A stretch of 64,000 nucleotides of DNA from Marinirhabdus sp963793275 (GCA_963793275.1 CAWBZL010000003.1:1550001-1614000); one strand, 5' to 3'; shown: positions 34,149-43,667, counted from the stretch's first letter. Program-made: numbers and translations. Notes: generated by a model from the letters alone, not told the origin.

Positions 34149-35531
34149 ATGAAACAGACCGCAAAATTATTTCTAGTTGCTCTCGTTGCGGGAGCGTTAA
34201 CTTTAGGAGGCTACAAATATTTTATGGAGCCTGAAACCAATGTAGCGTACACCACACAGGACGAAACCTCGTTTATTCCTACTACATATACAGCTAACAT
34301 GGCAACAGCCATGGAAACCGACTTTACCGAAGCTGCCGAAAAAACAGTGCACGCCGTAGTGCACGTAAAGAACACAACCATGGGGCGACAACCTACTAAT
34401 GCCCTGGAATATTTTTATGGTGGCGGAAAAACACAACCTATGGTAGGTTCTGGCTCCGGTGTTATTATTTCGCCAACGGGCTATATTGTAACCAATAATC
34501 ATGTAATTGAAAACGCATCGCAATTACAAGTTACCTTAAATGATAACCGAACCTATGATGCCGAGTTAATTGGTACAGACCCAAAGACCGATATAGCTTT
34601 AATTAAAATAGAGAGTGACGAGGAGTTTCCTTTCGTTCCTTTTGGAAATAGTAATAATATAAAAATTGGTGAGTGGGTGCTTGCTGTTGGAAATCCTTTT
34701 AACCTTACCTCTACCGTTACAGCAGGTATTGTGAGTGCAAAAGCCCGTGATTTAAACGAATTTGACCGTAACCCGCAATCATTTATCCAGACAGATGCTG
34801 CTGTTAACCGTGGAAACAGTGGCGGAGCCCTGGTAAATACCCGTGGGGAATTAGTGGGTATTAATACTGCCATTACTTCAGAAACTGGTAGTTATGTAGG
34901 ATATTCCTTTGCTGTGCCCAGTAACAATGCCCGTAAAGTGGTAGAAGACATTATGGAGTTTGGCGGTGTTCAAAGAGGAATTTTAGGAATCTCTACCATC
35001 AATACAAAACTGGCACAACAACAAGGTATAGACATTACGCAAGGTGTTTACATTGCCGATATTGAAAAAGGGAGTGGCGCCGATAAAGGCGGACTTAAGC
35101 AAGGGGATATAATCAAACAGATCGACGGATTTAAAATCGCTAAGTTTTCAGACCTTGTAGGGTATTTAGGCTCCAAAAGACCAGATGATACGGTTTCTGT
35201 AACTGTTGATAGAGATGGGAACAGTAAAACAGTACCCGTAACATTAATTAAGTTAGATACCTTTACCATTGAAGATACCGGACTTGAAGTTCGGAATGCG
35301 AACAAAGCAATATTAGACGCATTTGGAGTTTCTAATGGTGTAGTTGTTTCAGATGCTACAATTAAAGACCTTACACCTTTAAAAGGAATGATAATTGTAA
35401 AAGTTAATGATAAAAATGTCACTAACATTGACGATGTAAAACAAGTTGTGAAATCAGGTAATTTTGGAGATGCTGTGAAACTTACCTTTGTAGATCGCAA
35501 CGGGCAGTTAAATTCATATATTTTCAGATAA
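34149..35531 (+). CDS. HtrA/Deg-family serine endoprotease with two PDZ domains
   Basis: 460 residues. The N-terminal hydrophobic segment (KLFLVALVAGALTLGGY) exports or anchors it in the periplasm. The catalytic triad is His118 (VTNNHVIEN), Asp148 (PKTDIALIK) and Ser224 (RGNSGGALVN). A first PDZ domain (about 275-370, GVYIADIEKGSGADKGGLKQGDII) and a second, shorter one (about 380-460, GMIIVKVNDKNV) follow. It degrades or refolds damaged envelope proteins. A strong terminator follows. Confidence 0.94.
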   Translation: MKQTAKLFLVALVAGALTLGGYKYFMEPETNVAYTTQDETSFIPTTYTANMATAMETDFTEAAEKTVHAVVHVKNTTMGRQPTNALEYFYGGGKTQPMVGSGSGVIISPTGYIVTNNHVIENASQLQVTLNDNRTYDAELIGTDPKTDIALIKIESDEEFPFVPFGNSNNIKIGEWVLAVGNPFNLTSTVTAGIVSAKARDLNEFDRNPQSFIQTDAAVNRGNSGGALVNTRGELVGINTAITSETGSYVGYSFAVPSNNARKVVEDIMEFGGVQRGILGISTINTKLAQQQGIDITQGVYIADIEKGSGADKGGLKQGDIIKQIDGFKIAKFSDLVGYLGSKRPDDTVSVTVDRDGNSKTVPVTLIKLDTFTIEDTGLEVRNANKAILDAFGVSNGVVVSDATIKDLTPLKGMIIVKVNDKNVTNIDDVKQVVKSGNFGDAVKLTFVDRNGQLNSYIFR

Positions 35532-35561
35532 AAGGAAGCGTAATTAGTTTTATCTGTAAAC

Positions 35562-35600
35562 AACACCTCTAAGCTTTTTAAGTTTAGAGGTGTTTATTTT
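35562..35600 (+). terminator. terminator of the htrA-type gene
   Basis: AACACCTCTAA and TTAGAGGTGTT form an 11-bp stem, followed by TTATTTTT. Confidence 0.85.
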
Positions 35601-35635
35601 TACTGAAAATAATGGATCAAAACTTCAAAATTAAG

Positions 35636-35643
35636 TATTTTTG
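35636..35643 (+). promoter_or_regulatory. candidate -7 promoter element of the GAPDH gene
   Basis: TATTTTTG matches TAnnTTTG, 58 nt before the ATG, giving a leader of about 50 nt. Confidence 0.4.
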
Positions 35644-35701
35644 CACCAAATTTAACCAGCCTTTTAATTAGATACCAAAAGGCCCCTAAATAACACACAC
35701 T

Positions 35702-37150
35702 ATGAGTTTTGATGACGTTTATGAAAAAGAACTGTCTTTTCAAACCGATCGCCGTAAGGCCACTGTAGAATTTATTAAAACCGTAAGCGATTTATGGTAC
35801 GATAAATCTATTGAACTGGTCCTTTTTCGCAACCAACTAATAGACCGTAACGTAAGTGAAATTCTTAATTTACACGAGTACGCCGGCGAGTTTGTACAAA
35901 AACCCATTTCAATTTTTGACAGTGTTGAAATAGCACAGGCCATTAGCCAGATGGATCTTCCTCCTGCAAAATTAGATATTGGAAAACTCACTTATGAATA
36001 CCACCTGGAAGACAACCAGCATGCAAATGCAATGGCTTTTGTTTCAGATAAATTAAAAGACGCCAAAGATGTAAAAAACATCACTCCTAAAGATGTTGTT
36101 TTATATGGTTTTGGACGTATTGGTAGATTATTGGCACGAGAATTAATGACCCGTACCGGTAAAGGAAACCAGATGAGATTACGCGCCATTGTTACCCGTG
36201 GTGCTATTGACAAAACTGTATTGGAAAAAAGAGCTTCCTTATTGCAATACGATTCGGTTCACGGAGATTTCCTTGGTACAGTTAGTGTAGATGTTGAAAA
36301 CAAAGCACTTATTATTAATGGAACTACGGTTCATGTTATTTCGGCAAACGCTCCGGAAGATATAGATTATACTGCCTATGGCATTCACGATGCTTTGGTT
36401 ATAGATAATACCGGTGCTTTTAGAGACGACGTTGCTTTAGCACGCCACCTGGTGCCAAATGGAGCCAGTAAAGTATTGTTAACTGCGCCTGGAAAAAATG
36501 TTCCGAACATTGTTCACGGGGTAAACCATAAAGAACACAATCCGGACGCTGTGGATATTTTTTCTGCTGCATCTTGCACGACCAATGCTATTACACCAGT
36601 TTTAAAAGCTATTGAAGACAGTCTAGGCGTAGTACATGGACATTTGGAAACCATCCACGCCTACACAAACGACCAGAACCTGGTAGACAATATGCACAAA
36701 AAATACCGTCGTGGTAGAGCTGCAGCCTTAAATATGGTCATTACAGAAACCGGTGCCGGACAGGCCGTGAGTAAGGCACTTCCGTCTTTTGAAGGAAAAT
36801 TAACCTCTAATGCTATTAGAGTTCCTGTTCCAAATGGTTCTTTAGCTATTTTGAAATTGGAGTTAGAAACCAAAACTTCGGTAGATGGTATAAATGCTAT
36901 CATGAAAAAATATGCACTGGAAGGTGATCTGGTAGAACAAATTAAATATAGCTTAAATAACGAGTTGGTATCCAGTGATATCGTTGGATCTTCGGCTCCT
37001 TCCATTTTTGACAGTAACGCAACTATCGTAACCGCAGATGGTAAGAATTGTGTGTTATACGTTTGGTACGATAACGAATATGGGTATAGCCATCAGGTAA
37101 TTCGCCTGGCAAAACACATTGCAAAAGTTAGAAGATATACGTATTATTAG
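35702..37150 (+). CDS. glyceraldehyde-3-phosphate dehydrogenase, long form
   Basis: 482 residues, about 150 more than standard GAPDH. The extra N-terminal ~130 residues are mostly helical (FDDVYEKELSFQTDRRKATVEFIKTV...). The Rossmann domain then starts at VVLYGFGRIGRLLARELM. The catalytic Cys292 is in SAASCTTNAITP, with the His segment HLETIHAYTNDQNL and YDNEYGYSHQVIRLAKH at the end. This long type is known in Bacteroidota, often alongside a normal GAPDH; coenzyme preference is not clear from the sequence. A strong terminator follows. Confidence 0.93.
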   Translation: MSFDDVYEKELSFQTDRRKATVEFIKTVSDLWYDKSIELVLFRNQLIDRNVSEILNLHEYAGEFVQKPISIFDSVEIAQAISQMDLPPAKLDIGKLTYEYHLEDNQHANAMAFVSDKLKDAKDVKNITPKDVVLYGFGRIGRLLARELMTRTGKGNQMRLRAIVTRGAIDKTVLEKRASLLQYDSVHGDFLGTVSVDVENKALIINGTTVHVISANAPEDIDYTAYGIHDALVIDNTGAFRDDVALARHLVPNGASKVLLTAPGKNVPNIVHGVNHKEHNPDAVDIFSAASCTTNAITPVLKAIEDSLGVVHGHLETIHAYTNDQNLVDNMHKKYRRGRAAALNMVITETGAGQAVSKALPSFEGKLTSNAIRVPVPNGSLAILKLELETKTSVDGINAIMKKYALEGDLVEQIKYSLNNELVSSDIVGSSAPSIFDSNATIVTADGKNCVLYVWYDNEYGYSHQVIRLAKHIAKVRRYTYY

Positions 37151-37170
37151 TAGTTTAAAAACCAAATAAT

Positions 37171-37206
37171 GTAAAGCCCGTCCTAGTTAGGACGGGCTTT
37201 TTTTAT
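37171..37206 (+). terminator. terminator of the GAPDH gene
   Basis: AAAGCCCGTCC and GGACGGGCTTT form an 11-bp GC-rich stem, followed by a T run. Confidence 0.92.
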
Positions 37207-37256
37207 GAGTCCCTTAACTGCAAGTGAATTGGTTTTAATTGAAATTTGTGACTATT

Positions 37257-37264
37257 TAATTTTG
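37257..37264 (+). promoter_or_regulatory. candidate -7 promoter element of the DUF748-like gene
   Basis: TAATTTTG lies four bases before the ATG at 37269, again suggesting transcription starting at the start codon. Confidence 0.4.
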
Positions 37265-37268
37265 AGTA

Positions 37269-38567
37269 ATGAGCGAAACAAAAAAGAAACGCAAAGTCTA
37301 CAAAAAGAAAAGGTATACCTTACCCATTATTATTTTGATACTGCTAATTGCCGCACGTATATATCTTCCCTTTTATGTGAAAGATTATATTAATAAGGTA
37401 TTGGCAGATATTCCCGGGTATTATGGGCAGGTGGACGATATTGGCATATCGCTTTACAGAGGAGCGTACCAGATTAACGGTATGTACTTAAATAAAGTAG
37501 ATGCCGAAACACAAGTTCCCTTTATAAAGTTTCCCAAAACAGATATTTCTGTACAATGGGCTGCCCTTTTTGACGGAGAAATTGTGGCCGAAATTGAAAT
37601 GGCAAGCCCGGAAGTTATTTACATATTGGAAGATCAGGAAACAACTCCCGCCGAAGGAACCGCAGATGTGGAAGATTGGACCAAAGCGCTCACCGACATT
37701 GTCCCCCTGGAGATAAACCGCTTTGAGGTACACGATGGGAAATTTGCCTTTGTACAATTGGAAAGCGACCCCAATATTGATATACAAATTGCCAAAATAC
37801 ATCTAGTCGCTAATAATCTACGCAACGTAAAAGAAGAAAAACGTGTGTTACCCTCGCCTGTAACTGCTACCGGTATTTCCATTGGCGGTGGGGCAGTTTC
37901 ATTGGAAGGAGACGTAAACATAATTAAGGAAATTCCGGATATGAATATGAATTTTAGTCTGGAAAATGCAAACGTTACGGCTTTAAATCCGTTCACCCGC
38001 CACTACGCAGGGATTGATTTTGAAAAAGGTGATTTTTCAATGTTTAGCGAAATTGCCATCGCAGACGGGTACTTAAAAGGGTATATAAAACCTCTGCTGA
38101 AAGACTCTAAACTTATTGGCAAAGAAGACGGATTTTTAGGAGTTTTATGGGAAGGATTAGTAGGCTTCTTTAAATTTGTACTGAAAAATCAGGGAACCGA
38201 TACTATTGCAACCAGAGTACCTATTGAAGGAGACTTAAACAATACTACTGCTGGTGTTTGGCCAACGATCTTTAATATTTTTGAAAACGCCTGGATTAGT
38301 GCATTCGAAGGAGATATTGACGACGATATTGATTTTGAAGATGCTTTTAACGATCCTAATCTCACCAAAGAAGAAAAACAAGAACTTAGAAAAAAGAGAA
38401 GAGAAAAAAGAAGGGAAGAACGTAAAAATGACACTACCAATGGCTTCTTTAAACGTCTTTTTGATGGAAATGAAGATGAAGATGCAGACACAACCGATGA
38501 TGGTACTTTTGGAAGTGGAGATGAAGAAAAAGAAAAGAAGAAAGATAAAACTGATGATACAAAATGA
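37269..38567 (+). CDS. DUF748/AsmA-like inner-membrane-anchored protein with highly charged tail
   Basis: 432 residues. A Lys-rich cytoplasmic start (KKKRKVYKKKR) precedes one membrane helix (LPIIILILLIAARIYLPFYV). The periplasmic part has DUF748/AsmA-like features (VKDYINKVLADIPGYYGQVDDIGISLYRGAYQINGMYL ... FPKTDISVQWAALFDGEIVAEIEM), a fold linked to lipid transfer and envelope homeostasis. The last ~90 residues are low-complexity: first a basic/acidic stretch rich in Lys, Arg and Glu, then an Asp/Glu-rich end. It overlaps the next gene by four bases. Confidence 0.8.
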   Translation: MSETKKKRKVYKKKRYTLPIIILILLIAARIYLPFYVKDYINKVLADIPGYYGQVDDIGISLYRGAYQINGMYLNKVDAETQVPFIKFPKTDISVQWAALFDGEIVAEIEMASPEVIYILEDQETTPAEGTADVEDWTKALTDIVPLEINRFEVHDGKFAFVQLESDPNIDIQIAKIHLVANNLRNVKEEKRVLPSPVTATGISIGGGAVSLEGDVNIIKEIPDMNMNFSLENANVTALNPFTRHYAGIDFEKGDFSMFSEIAIADGYLKGYIKPLLKDSKLIGKEDGFLGVLWEGLVGFFKFVLKNQGTDTIATRVPIEGDLNNTTAGVWPTIFNIFENAWISAFEGDIDDDIDFEDAFNDPNLTKEEKQELRKKRREKRREERKNDTTNGFFKRLFDGNEDEDADTTDDGTFGSGDEEKEKKKDKTDDTK

Positions 38568-39004
38568 AAATAATTAAAGCAAGTAAATCCAATCTGGACC
38601 AAATCGTCCCACTTTTTGACGGGTATCGGGTGTTTTACAAACAACCTACAGATCTGGAAAGAGCGCGTACGTTTCTTTCGGAACGTTTTGAGAAGGAAGA
38701 TTCAGTGATTTTTATGGCGATTTCAGATGATGGAGAAGGGATGGGATTTACACAATTATATCCTTCATTTTCTTCAGTTTCAACACAAGGTACTTATATT
38801 TTAAATGATTTATTCGTTTCAGCAGAACATCGTAAAAAAGGAGTTGGGGAAGCGTTAATGGAGCGTGCAAAGAAATTCGCAAAAGAAAAAGGTGCCAAAG
38901 GAATTACACTGGAAACCGATAGCAACAACCCCGCTCAAAACCTCTACGAACGACTAGGGTGGAAAAAAGACATCCGGGTTTTTCACTTTACCTGGGAAAT
39001 TTAA
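38564..39004 (+). CDS. GNAT-family N-acetyltransferase
   Basis: 146 residues. The acetyl-CoA site is in DLFVSAEHRKKGVGEALMERAKKFA (R-K-K-G-V-G), followed by ITLETDSNNPAQNLYERLGWKKD, the usual end of the fold. The substrate is unknown. The ATG overlaps the stop of the DUF748-like gene (ATGA), so expression is coupled. Confidence 0.9.
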   Translation: MKIIKASKSNLDQIVPLFDGYRVFYKQPTDLERARTFLSERFEKEDSVIFMAISDDGEGMGFTQLYPSFSSVSTQGTYILNDLFVSAEHRKKGVGEALMERAKKFAKEKGAKGITLETDSNNPAQNLYERLGWKKDIRVFHFTWEI

Positions 39005-39044
39005 TAGCGTAATTTTTGTATTTTTAAATTTCAAATTAAAACCT

Positions 39045-39539
39045 ATGGATCACCTAACCAGATTGGAAGAAATGTTGAGCAGCGCCAACACCCATATTAA
39101 AAATAACCAGTACGAAAAAGCCGAAAATACGCTGGAAGAAATGATCAAGCTAGACCCAAATTTTGGAAAAACGTACAACCATTTAGGCTATTTATACGAA
39201 GTGAAATTCAAGGAATTCGACAAAGGTGAGACTCTTTATAAGATGTGCCTGGAAAAATCTCCTATGTATCCTGCCATTTATTATAACTATTCGGTATTGC
39301 TATCAACTTTGCAAAGATGGGACGATTTAAAGGAATTACTGGACCAGGCCTTAAACATCCCCGGGGTGACAAAAGCCACGGTGTATAACGAGTACGGCAT
39401 TATGTATGAGCAACAAGGCAAACTGGATCTGGCTATAGAAAATTACCGAAACGCAGGACTTAATACACTGGACCAAGCAACACTGGATCGCGCAAAAGCT
39501 TCCATTGCACGTTGTAAATCGAAAAAGGACTTGTTTTAA
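39045..39539 (+). CDS. tetratricopeptide-repeat protein
   Basis: 164 residues, no signal peptide. About four TPR units are visible: KNNQYEKAENTLEEMIKLDPNF, GKTYNHLGYLYEVKFKEFDKGE, PAIYYNYSVLLSTLQRWDDL, and VYNEYGIMYEQQGKLDLAIENYRNA. TPR units form a protein-binding scaffold. The partner is unknown and neighbours give no clue. Probably the end of the DUF748-GNAT-TPR transcript. Confidence 0.85.
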   Translation: MDHLTRLEEMLSSANTHIKNNQYEKAENTLEEMIKLDPNFGKTYNHLGYLYEVKFKEFDKGETLYKMCLEKSPMYPAIYYNYSVLLSTLQRWDDLKELLDQALNIPGVTKATVYNEYGIMYEQQGKLDLAIENYRNAGLNTLDQATLDRAKASIARCKSKKDLF

Positions 39540-39642
39540 CTATTTTTAATTTGAAGTGAATCTTTTAGAATTTTGCGTTTTTACACATACCATTATAACC
39601 AGCAATGATGTAGCATACTAACCAAAAGTTGTAGCTTTGCCC

Positions 39643-39650
39643 TAAATTTG
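39643..39650 (+). promoter_or_regulatory. candidate -7 promoter element of the DEAD-box helicase gene
   Basis: TAAATTTG lies six bases before the ATG. A second match, TAGCTTTG (39632-39639), lies 11 bases further upstream; either may serve. Confidence 0.4.
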
Positions 39651-39656
39651 CGATTA

Positions 39657-41024
39657 ATGGATTCATTTCAAGATTTTAAGCTGAATAAACAGTTGCATTA
39701 CGCAATTGATGATCTGGGCTTTACCACACCTACCGAGATACAATCACAGTCCTTCTCTCCTATTATGTCCGGAAGAGACGTAGTTGGTATAGCACAAACA
39801 GGTACCGGTAAAACGTTTGCGTATATGCTGCCATTAATTAATGGTTTAAAATTTTCAAAACAAACAGATCCAAGAATCCTGGTGATTGTTCCAACCAGAG
39901 AACTGGTAATTCAGGTGGTGGAAGAAATTGAAAAGTTTGGAAAATACAGTTCCATAAGAGTTGCCGGTGTGTATGGCGGTGTAAATATTAATCAGCATAA
40001 GGAGCTGGTAATGCAAGGAGCCGACATTATTGTTGCAACGCCCGGAAGATTGTATGATTTGCTATTAAGTCGGGCACTAAAGCCAAAGAGCATTAAAAAA
40101 CTGGTGATAGACGAGGTGGATATTATGCTGGACTTAGGCTTCAGGTTTCAGCTTACAAATATTTTCGAATTGCTGCCCGAGCAGCGACAAAATATTATGT
40201 TTTCAGCAACCATGACAGACGATGTAGCTGAATTTATAACGAGCTTTTTTACAAATCCGTTAACTATTTCAGTAGCTGTAAGTGGAACACCATTGGATAA
40301 TATTTCGCAATTTGCTTATAATGTTCCCAACTTTTACACAAAAGTGAATTTGCTGAAGGATTTGCTGGGAGATAGCCAAACATACATTAAAACTTTAGTT
40401 TTTGTGCCCAATAAAAAGAGTGCCGATCTGGTTTTTGAAATACTGGATGATTTCTTCGGAAGTGAAGTTGCTGTAATTCACTCCAATAAAACGCAAAATT
40501 ACAGAATACGATCTATAGAAGATTTTAACGAAAACAAAACAAGAATTCTGGTTACCACCGATATTATGGCGCGTGGATTGGATCTTGATAACATAAGTCA
40601 CGTTATAAATCTGGACACCCCACGTTTTCCCGAAAACTATATGCACCGCATTGGAAGATCCGGACGTGCTGAAGCAGAGGGAACTTCCATTTTGCTAAGT
40701 ACCGAAGCAGAACAAGACCACAAAAAGGCGATCGAAGCTTTAATGAATCGTACTATTGAACAACTGGAGCTACCCGAAACTGTTGAAATTTCAAAAAAAT
40801 TAACCTGGGAAGAACAGCCAAAAATTGTGGAAGCAGACAATCCCCATAAAATAGATACCGAAGAAAAAGGCGCCAGTTTTCACGAAAAAAGCGAAAAAAA
40901 CAGCAGAACCAATCAAGGAGGAAGCTACAAGCGTACGATAAAACAAAAATACAAAAAGGCAAGAACCAAAGGCGATAAAAAATTTAACCAGCGTAACAAG
41001 AATAAAGGAAAGAGACCTTTTTAA
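39657..41024 (+). CDS. DEAD-box ATP-dependent RNA helicase
   Basis: 455 residues from the ATG at 39657 (MDSFQDFKLNKQL); a TTG three codons earlier is less likely. Motifs in order: Q motif (FTTPTEIQSQSFSPI), Walker A AQTGTGKT, PTRELVIQ, TPGRLYD, DEVD in place of DEAD, SAT, and HRIGRSGR. The C-terminal ~70 residues are basic and rich in Lys, Arg and Asn (KYKKARTKGDKKFNQRNKNKGK), a likely RNA-binding tail. A role in ribosome assembly or cold growth is usual for the family. TAAATTTG ends six bases before the ATG. Confidence 0.94.
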   Translation: MDSFQDFKLNKQLHYAIDDLGFTTPTEIQSQSFSPIMSGRDVVGIAQTGTGKTFAYMLPLINGLKFSKQTDPRILVIVPTRELVIQVVEEIEKFGKYSSIRVAGVYGGVNINQHKELVMQGADIIVATPGRLYDLLLSRALKPKSIKKLVIDEVDIMLDLGFRFQLTNIFELLPEQRQNIMFSATMTDDVAEFITSFFTNPLTISVAVSGTPLDNISQFAYNVPNFYTKVNLLKDLLGDSQTYIKTLVFVPNKKSADLVFEILDDFFGSEVAVIHSNKTQNYRIRSIEDFNENKTRILVTTDIMARGLDLDNISHVINLDTPRFPENYMHRIGRSGRAEAEGTSILLSTEAEQDHKKAIEALMNRTIEQLELPETVEISKKLTWEEQPKIVEADNPHKIDTEEKGASFHEKSEKNSRTNQGGSYKRTIKQKYKKARTKGDKKFNQRNKNKGKRPF

Positions 41025-41100
41025 TATGTATATTAAAACTGGAATAGATATTTAAAACACGCTGCGTTTTAGAACCTTTGCAAAAAACTTTACAATAGCT

Positions 41101-41778
41101 ATGAGAATTGACATTATCACCGTACTCCCGGAATTACTACAAAGTCCTTTTGAAGCTTCTATTCTTAAACGTGCTATAGAAAAAGGATTGGTGGAAGTAC
41201 ACACCCATAACCTTCGCGATTTTTCTACTAATACTTATAAGCAAATAGACGATTATCAGTTTGGTGGTGGCGCTGGAATGGTGATGATGATCGAGCCTAT
41301 CGATAAATGCATCAGCAAGCTAAAAGCCGAACGCGACTACGACGAAGTTATTTATATGACACCGGACGGTGAAACGCTTAACCAACGTATTGCGAATCAG
41401 CTTTCTTTAAAAGGGAATATTATACTCCTTTGTGGTCATTACAAGGGTGTAGATCAAAGAGTTCGTGACCAATTTATAACGAGAGAAATTTCAGTTGGAG
41501 ATTTTGTGCTAAGTGGCGGGGAACTGGCAGCGGCGATTGTTTGTGATGCTGTCATTAGATTACTGCCTGGAGTTTTAGGAAACGAAACAAGTGCGTTGAC
41601 CGATAGTTTTCAGGATGATTTATTAGCACCCCCTATTTACACCCGCCCGGCAGACTACAAAGGCTGGAAAGTCCCTGAAATTTTAACCAGTGGCAACACC
41701 CCAAAAATTGAAGAATGGCGGGAAGATCAGGCTTATAAGCGCACGAAAGCCTTACGACCCGATTTACTTGATACATAG
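41101..41778 (+). CDS. trmD: tRNA (guanine(37)-N1)-methyltransferase TrmD
   Basis: 225 residues. The start MRIDIITVLPELLQSPFEASILKRAIEKGL and the SPOUT knot motifs ILLCGHYKGVDQRVRDQFI and ISVGDFVLSGGELAA, plus TALTDSFQDDLLAPPIYTRPADY, identify TrmD. It methylates G37 next to the anticodon and prevents frameshifting. rplS follows after one intervening hydrolase gene; in many bacteria trmD and rplS are adjacent, so the hydrolase gene is an insertion in this order. Confidence 0.96.
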   Translation: MRIDIITVLPELLQSPFEASILKRAIEKGLVEVHTHNLRDFSTNTYKQIDDYQFGGGAGMVMMIEPIDKCISKLKAERDYDEVIYMTPDGETLNQRIANQLSLKGNIILLCGHYKGVDQRVRDQFITREISVGDFVLSGGELAAAIVCDAVIRLLPGVLGNETSALTDSFQDDLLAPPIYTRPADYKGWKVPEILTSGNTPKIEEWREDQAYKRTKALRPDLLDT

Positions 41779-41935
41779 TTCGTCTAAAATTATTGTTGTA
41801 TTTTCCTTTGAAAGCTTGTTCTCTATACAAACATTCTATCTAGCGTGAATGGTGAAGTAATGATTTTTGTTTCAGATTTATAACCGTCATATCTCCCCTT
41901 TTTTAGTATCTTTCATAATAGAAAAAAAATCTTTT

Positions 41936-43042
41936 ATGAAATCGTATTTTTTCATTTGTATAGGATTGTTATTAACTTCAAACTGTTTATGCCAATCAAA
42001 TTCAAATAGACCCCAAACTCCCACTCCACCTTTTTATTACAATATAGAAGAGGTAACCTTCGAAAATAAAACAGATAGCGTAACGCTTGCCGGAACACTA
42101 ACTTTCCCAAAAGACGGCGATAATTTTCCTGTTGCTGTACTTATAAGCGGGAGTGGTGCTCAAAACCGAAATGAAGAACTTGTGGGTCATAAACTATTCT
42201 GGGTGATGGCAGACTTCCTGGCCAAGCAAGGTATTGCTGTGCTGCGCTATGACGATCGTGGGACTGCATCTTCAACCGGGGATTTTAAAAAAGCGCTTAC
42301 CACAGATTTTGCCAGAGATGTTGAAGCTGCCGTAGATTTCCTGAAAAAAAGGTCAGAATTTAATCAGGAAGCTATCGGGTTAATTGGCCACAGCGAAGGA
42401 GGTATTATAGCGCCTATGGTAGCAAGCAATCGTCCGGATGATATTGACTTTGTTGTGTTATTGGCAGGTGTAGCTATTCCTGGTGATGAACTCATGAAAT
42501 TACAAAAAGAACTGTCACTTAGAGCTATGGGATCTTCTGAAGATTATATTAAGCAGGAAATACTTTTTGATAAAGAATTAATGAAGGTAATAACAACGAC
42601 ACCTTTAAATAATGTATCTGAAAGTTTAACAACGTTTACTGAATCTTATTTAGAAAACAATCCGGGTTTTGCTAAGAATCGCGGAATGACACCTGAAAAA
42701 TACGTCACTCTGGTCTCCACAACCTATTCGAATGCCTGGTTTAATTATCTTCTTAATTACGATCCTTATGAGGCTCTCAAAAATACAAACTGTCCAATTT
42801 TTGCGCTTAACGGTGAAAATGACACCCAGGTACCCTATAAAGAAAATTTAGACGCTTTAAAAGAAATAAAAGCAACCTATCCGGAAAAGAATATTACTAC
42901 TAAGTCTTACCCTAGATTAAATCATTTATTTCAGGAAAGCGTAACCGGTTCCGCTTTTGAGTATCGAACCATTGAGCAAACCATTGCTCCTAATGTGCTG
43001 GTGGACATTTCTGGCTGGATTAACACTATAGTAGACGAATAG
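41936..43042 (+). CDS. secreted alpha/beta hydrolase
   Basis: 368 residues from the ATG at 41936, which opens a signal peptide (MKSYFFICIGLLLTSNCLCQ). The nucleophile elbow is GHSEGGIIAP. The oxyanion region LISGSGAQNRNEEL and the C-terminal FALNGENDTQVPY (acid) and RLNHLFQ (His) complete the triad of a serine esterase/peptidase. The substrate is unknown. It splits the common trmD-rplS neighbourhood. A TATCTTTC sequence (41908-41915), one base off the -7 consensus, is upstream. Confidence 0.87.
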   Translation: MKSYFFICIGLLLTSNCLCQSNSNRPQTPTPPFYYNIEEVTFENKTDSVTLAGTLTFPKDGDNFPVAVLISGSGAQNRNEELVGHKLFWVMADFLAKQGIAVLRYDDRGTASSTGDFKKALTTDFARDVEAAVDFLKKRSEFNQEAIGLIGHSEGGIIAPMVASNRPDDIDFVVLLAGVAIPGDELMKLQKELSLRAMGSSEDYIKQEILFDKELMKVITTTPLNNVSESLTTFTESYLENNPGFAKNRGMTPEKYVTLVSTTYSNAWFNYLLNYDPYEALKNTNCPIFALNGENDTQVPYKENLDALKEIKATYPEKNITTKSYPRLNHLFQESVTGSAFEYRTIEQTIAPNVLVDISGWINTIVDE

Positions 43043-43064
43043 CGTAAATAGTTGCAACAACTTT

Positions 43065-43093
43065 TTGTTCATTTCAAAAAAAGAGTATCTTTG
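43065..43093 (+). promoter_or_regulatory. promoter of rplS
   Basis: TTG (43065-43067, within a T run), an 18-nt spacer and TATCTTTG (43086-43093) match the Bacteroidota -33/-7 consensus well. The mRNA leader would be ~67 nt, long enough for autogenous control by L19. Confidence 0.7.
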
Positions 43094-43166
43094 CACTCGA
43101 TTTACACCAACCTCTGACGATACTCGTGAACGTTGCTGTAACAATAATCATATCAAAACCATAACA

Positions 43167-43517
43167 ATGGAAGCGTTAGTAAAATTTGTACAAGACGAGT
43201 TTGTAACTAAAAAAGAATTTCCAAAATTCTCTGCCGGAGATACTATTACAGTGTATTACGAAATTAGAGAAGGCGAAAAAACAAGGACTCAGTTCTTTAG
43301 AGGTGTCGTTATTCAATTAAGAGGCACGGGAACTTCTCAAACATTTACAATTAGAAAAATGTCAGGAACTGTTGGTGTAGAACGTATCTTCCCAATAAAC
43401 CTACCTACATTGCAAAAAATTGAGATCAACAAAAAAGGTAGTGTACGTAGAAAGCGTATCTACTACTTTAGAGGTCTTACTGGTAAGAAAGCAAGAATTC
43501 GCGAAAAGCGTCAGTAA
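43167..43517 (+). CDS. rplS: 50S ribosomal protein L19
   Basis: 116 residues from the ATG at 43167 (MEALVKFVQDEF); the longer frame upstream covers the promoter and leader. The L19 motifs are clear: FSAGDTITVYYEIREGEKTRTQFFRGVVI, TFTIRKMSGTVGVERIFPINLP, VRRKRIYYFRGLTGKKARI. L19 sits at the 30S-50S interface. It has its own strong promoter, a leader of ~67 nt and a terminator. Confidence 0.97.
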   Translation: MEALVKFVQDEFVTKKEFPKFSAGDTITVYYEIREGEKTRTQFFRGVVIQLRGTGTSQTFTIRKMSGTVGVERIFPINLPTLQKIEINKKGSVRRKRIYYFRGLTGKKARIREKRQ

Positions 43518-43538
43518 GCTTTATCAGCATACAATTCT

Positions 43539-43568
43539 AAAGCGACTCCAATTTGGGGTCGCTTTTTG
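43539..43568 (+). terminator. terminator of rplS
   Basis: AAAGCGAC-TCC and GGG-GTCGCTTT pair across AATTT, followed by five T. Confidence 0.88.
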
Positions 43569-43667
43569 TTTATAAACAATTGTTAATAACCTAAGTTTAC
43601 AACTTGTTCATATTAAACACCTTACCACATTTGTTTTTATGAAATGAAATGTTACTTTAGTACTATC

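Noticed and set aside
37205..37393. 62-codon plus-strand frame just after the GAPDH terminator
   Set aside because: It overlaps the promoter and start of the DUF748-like gene in another frame and shows no family pattern.
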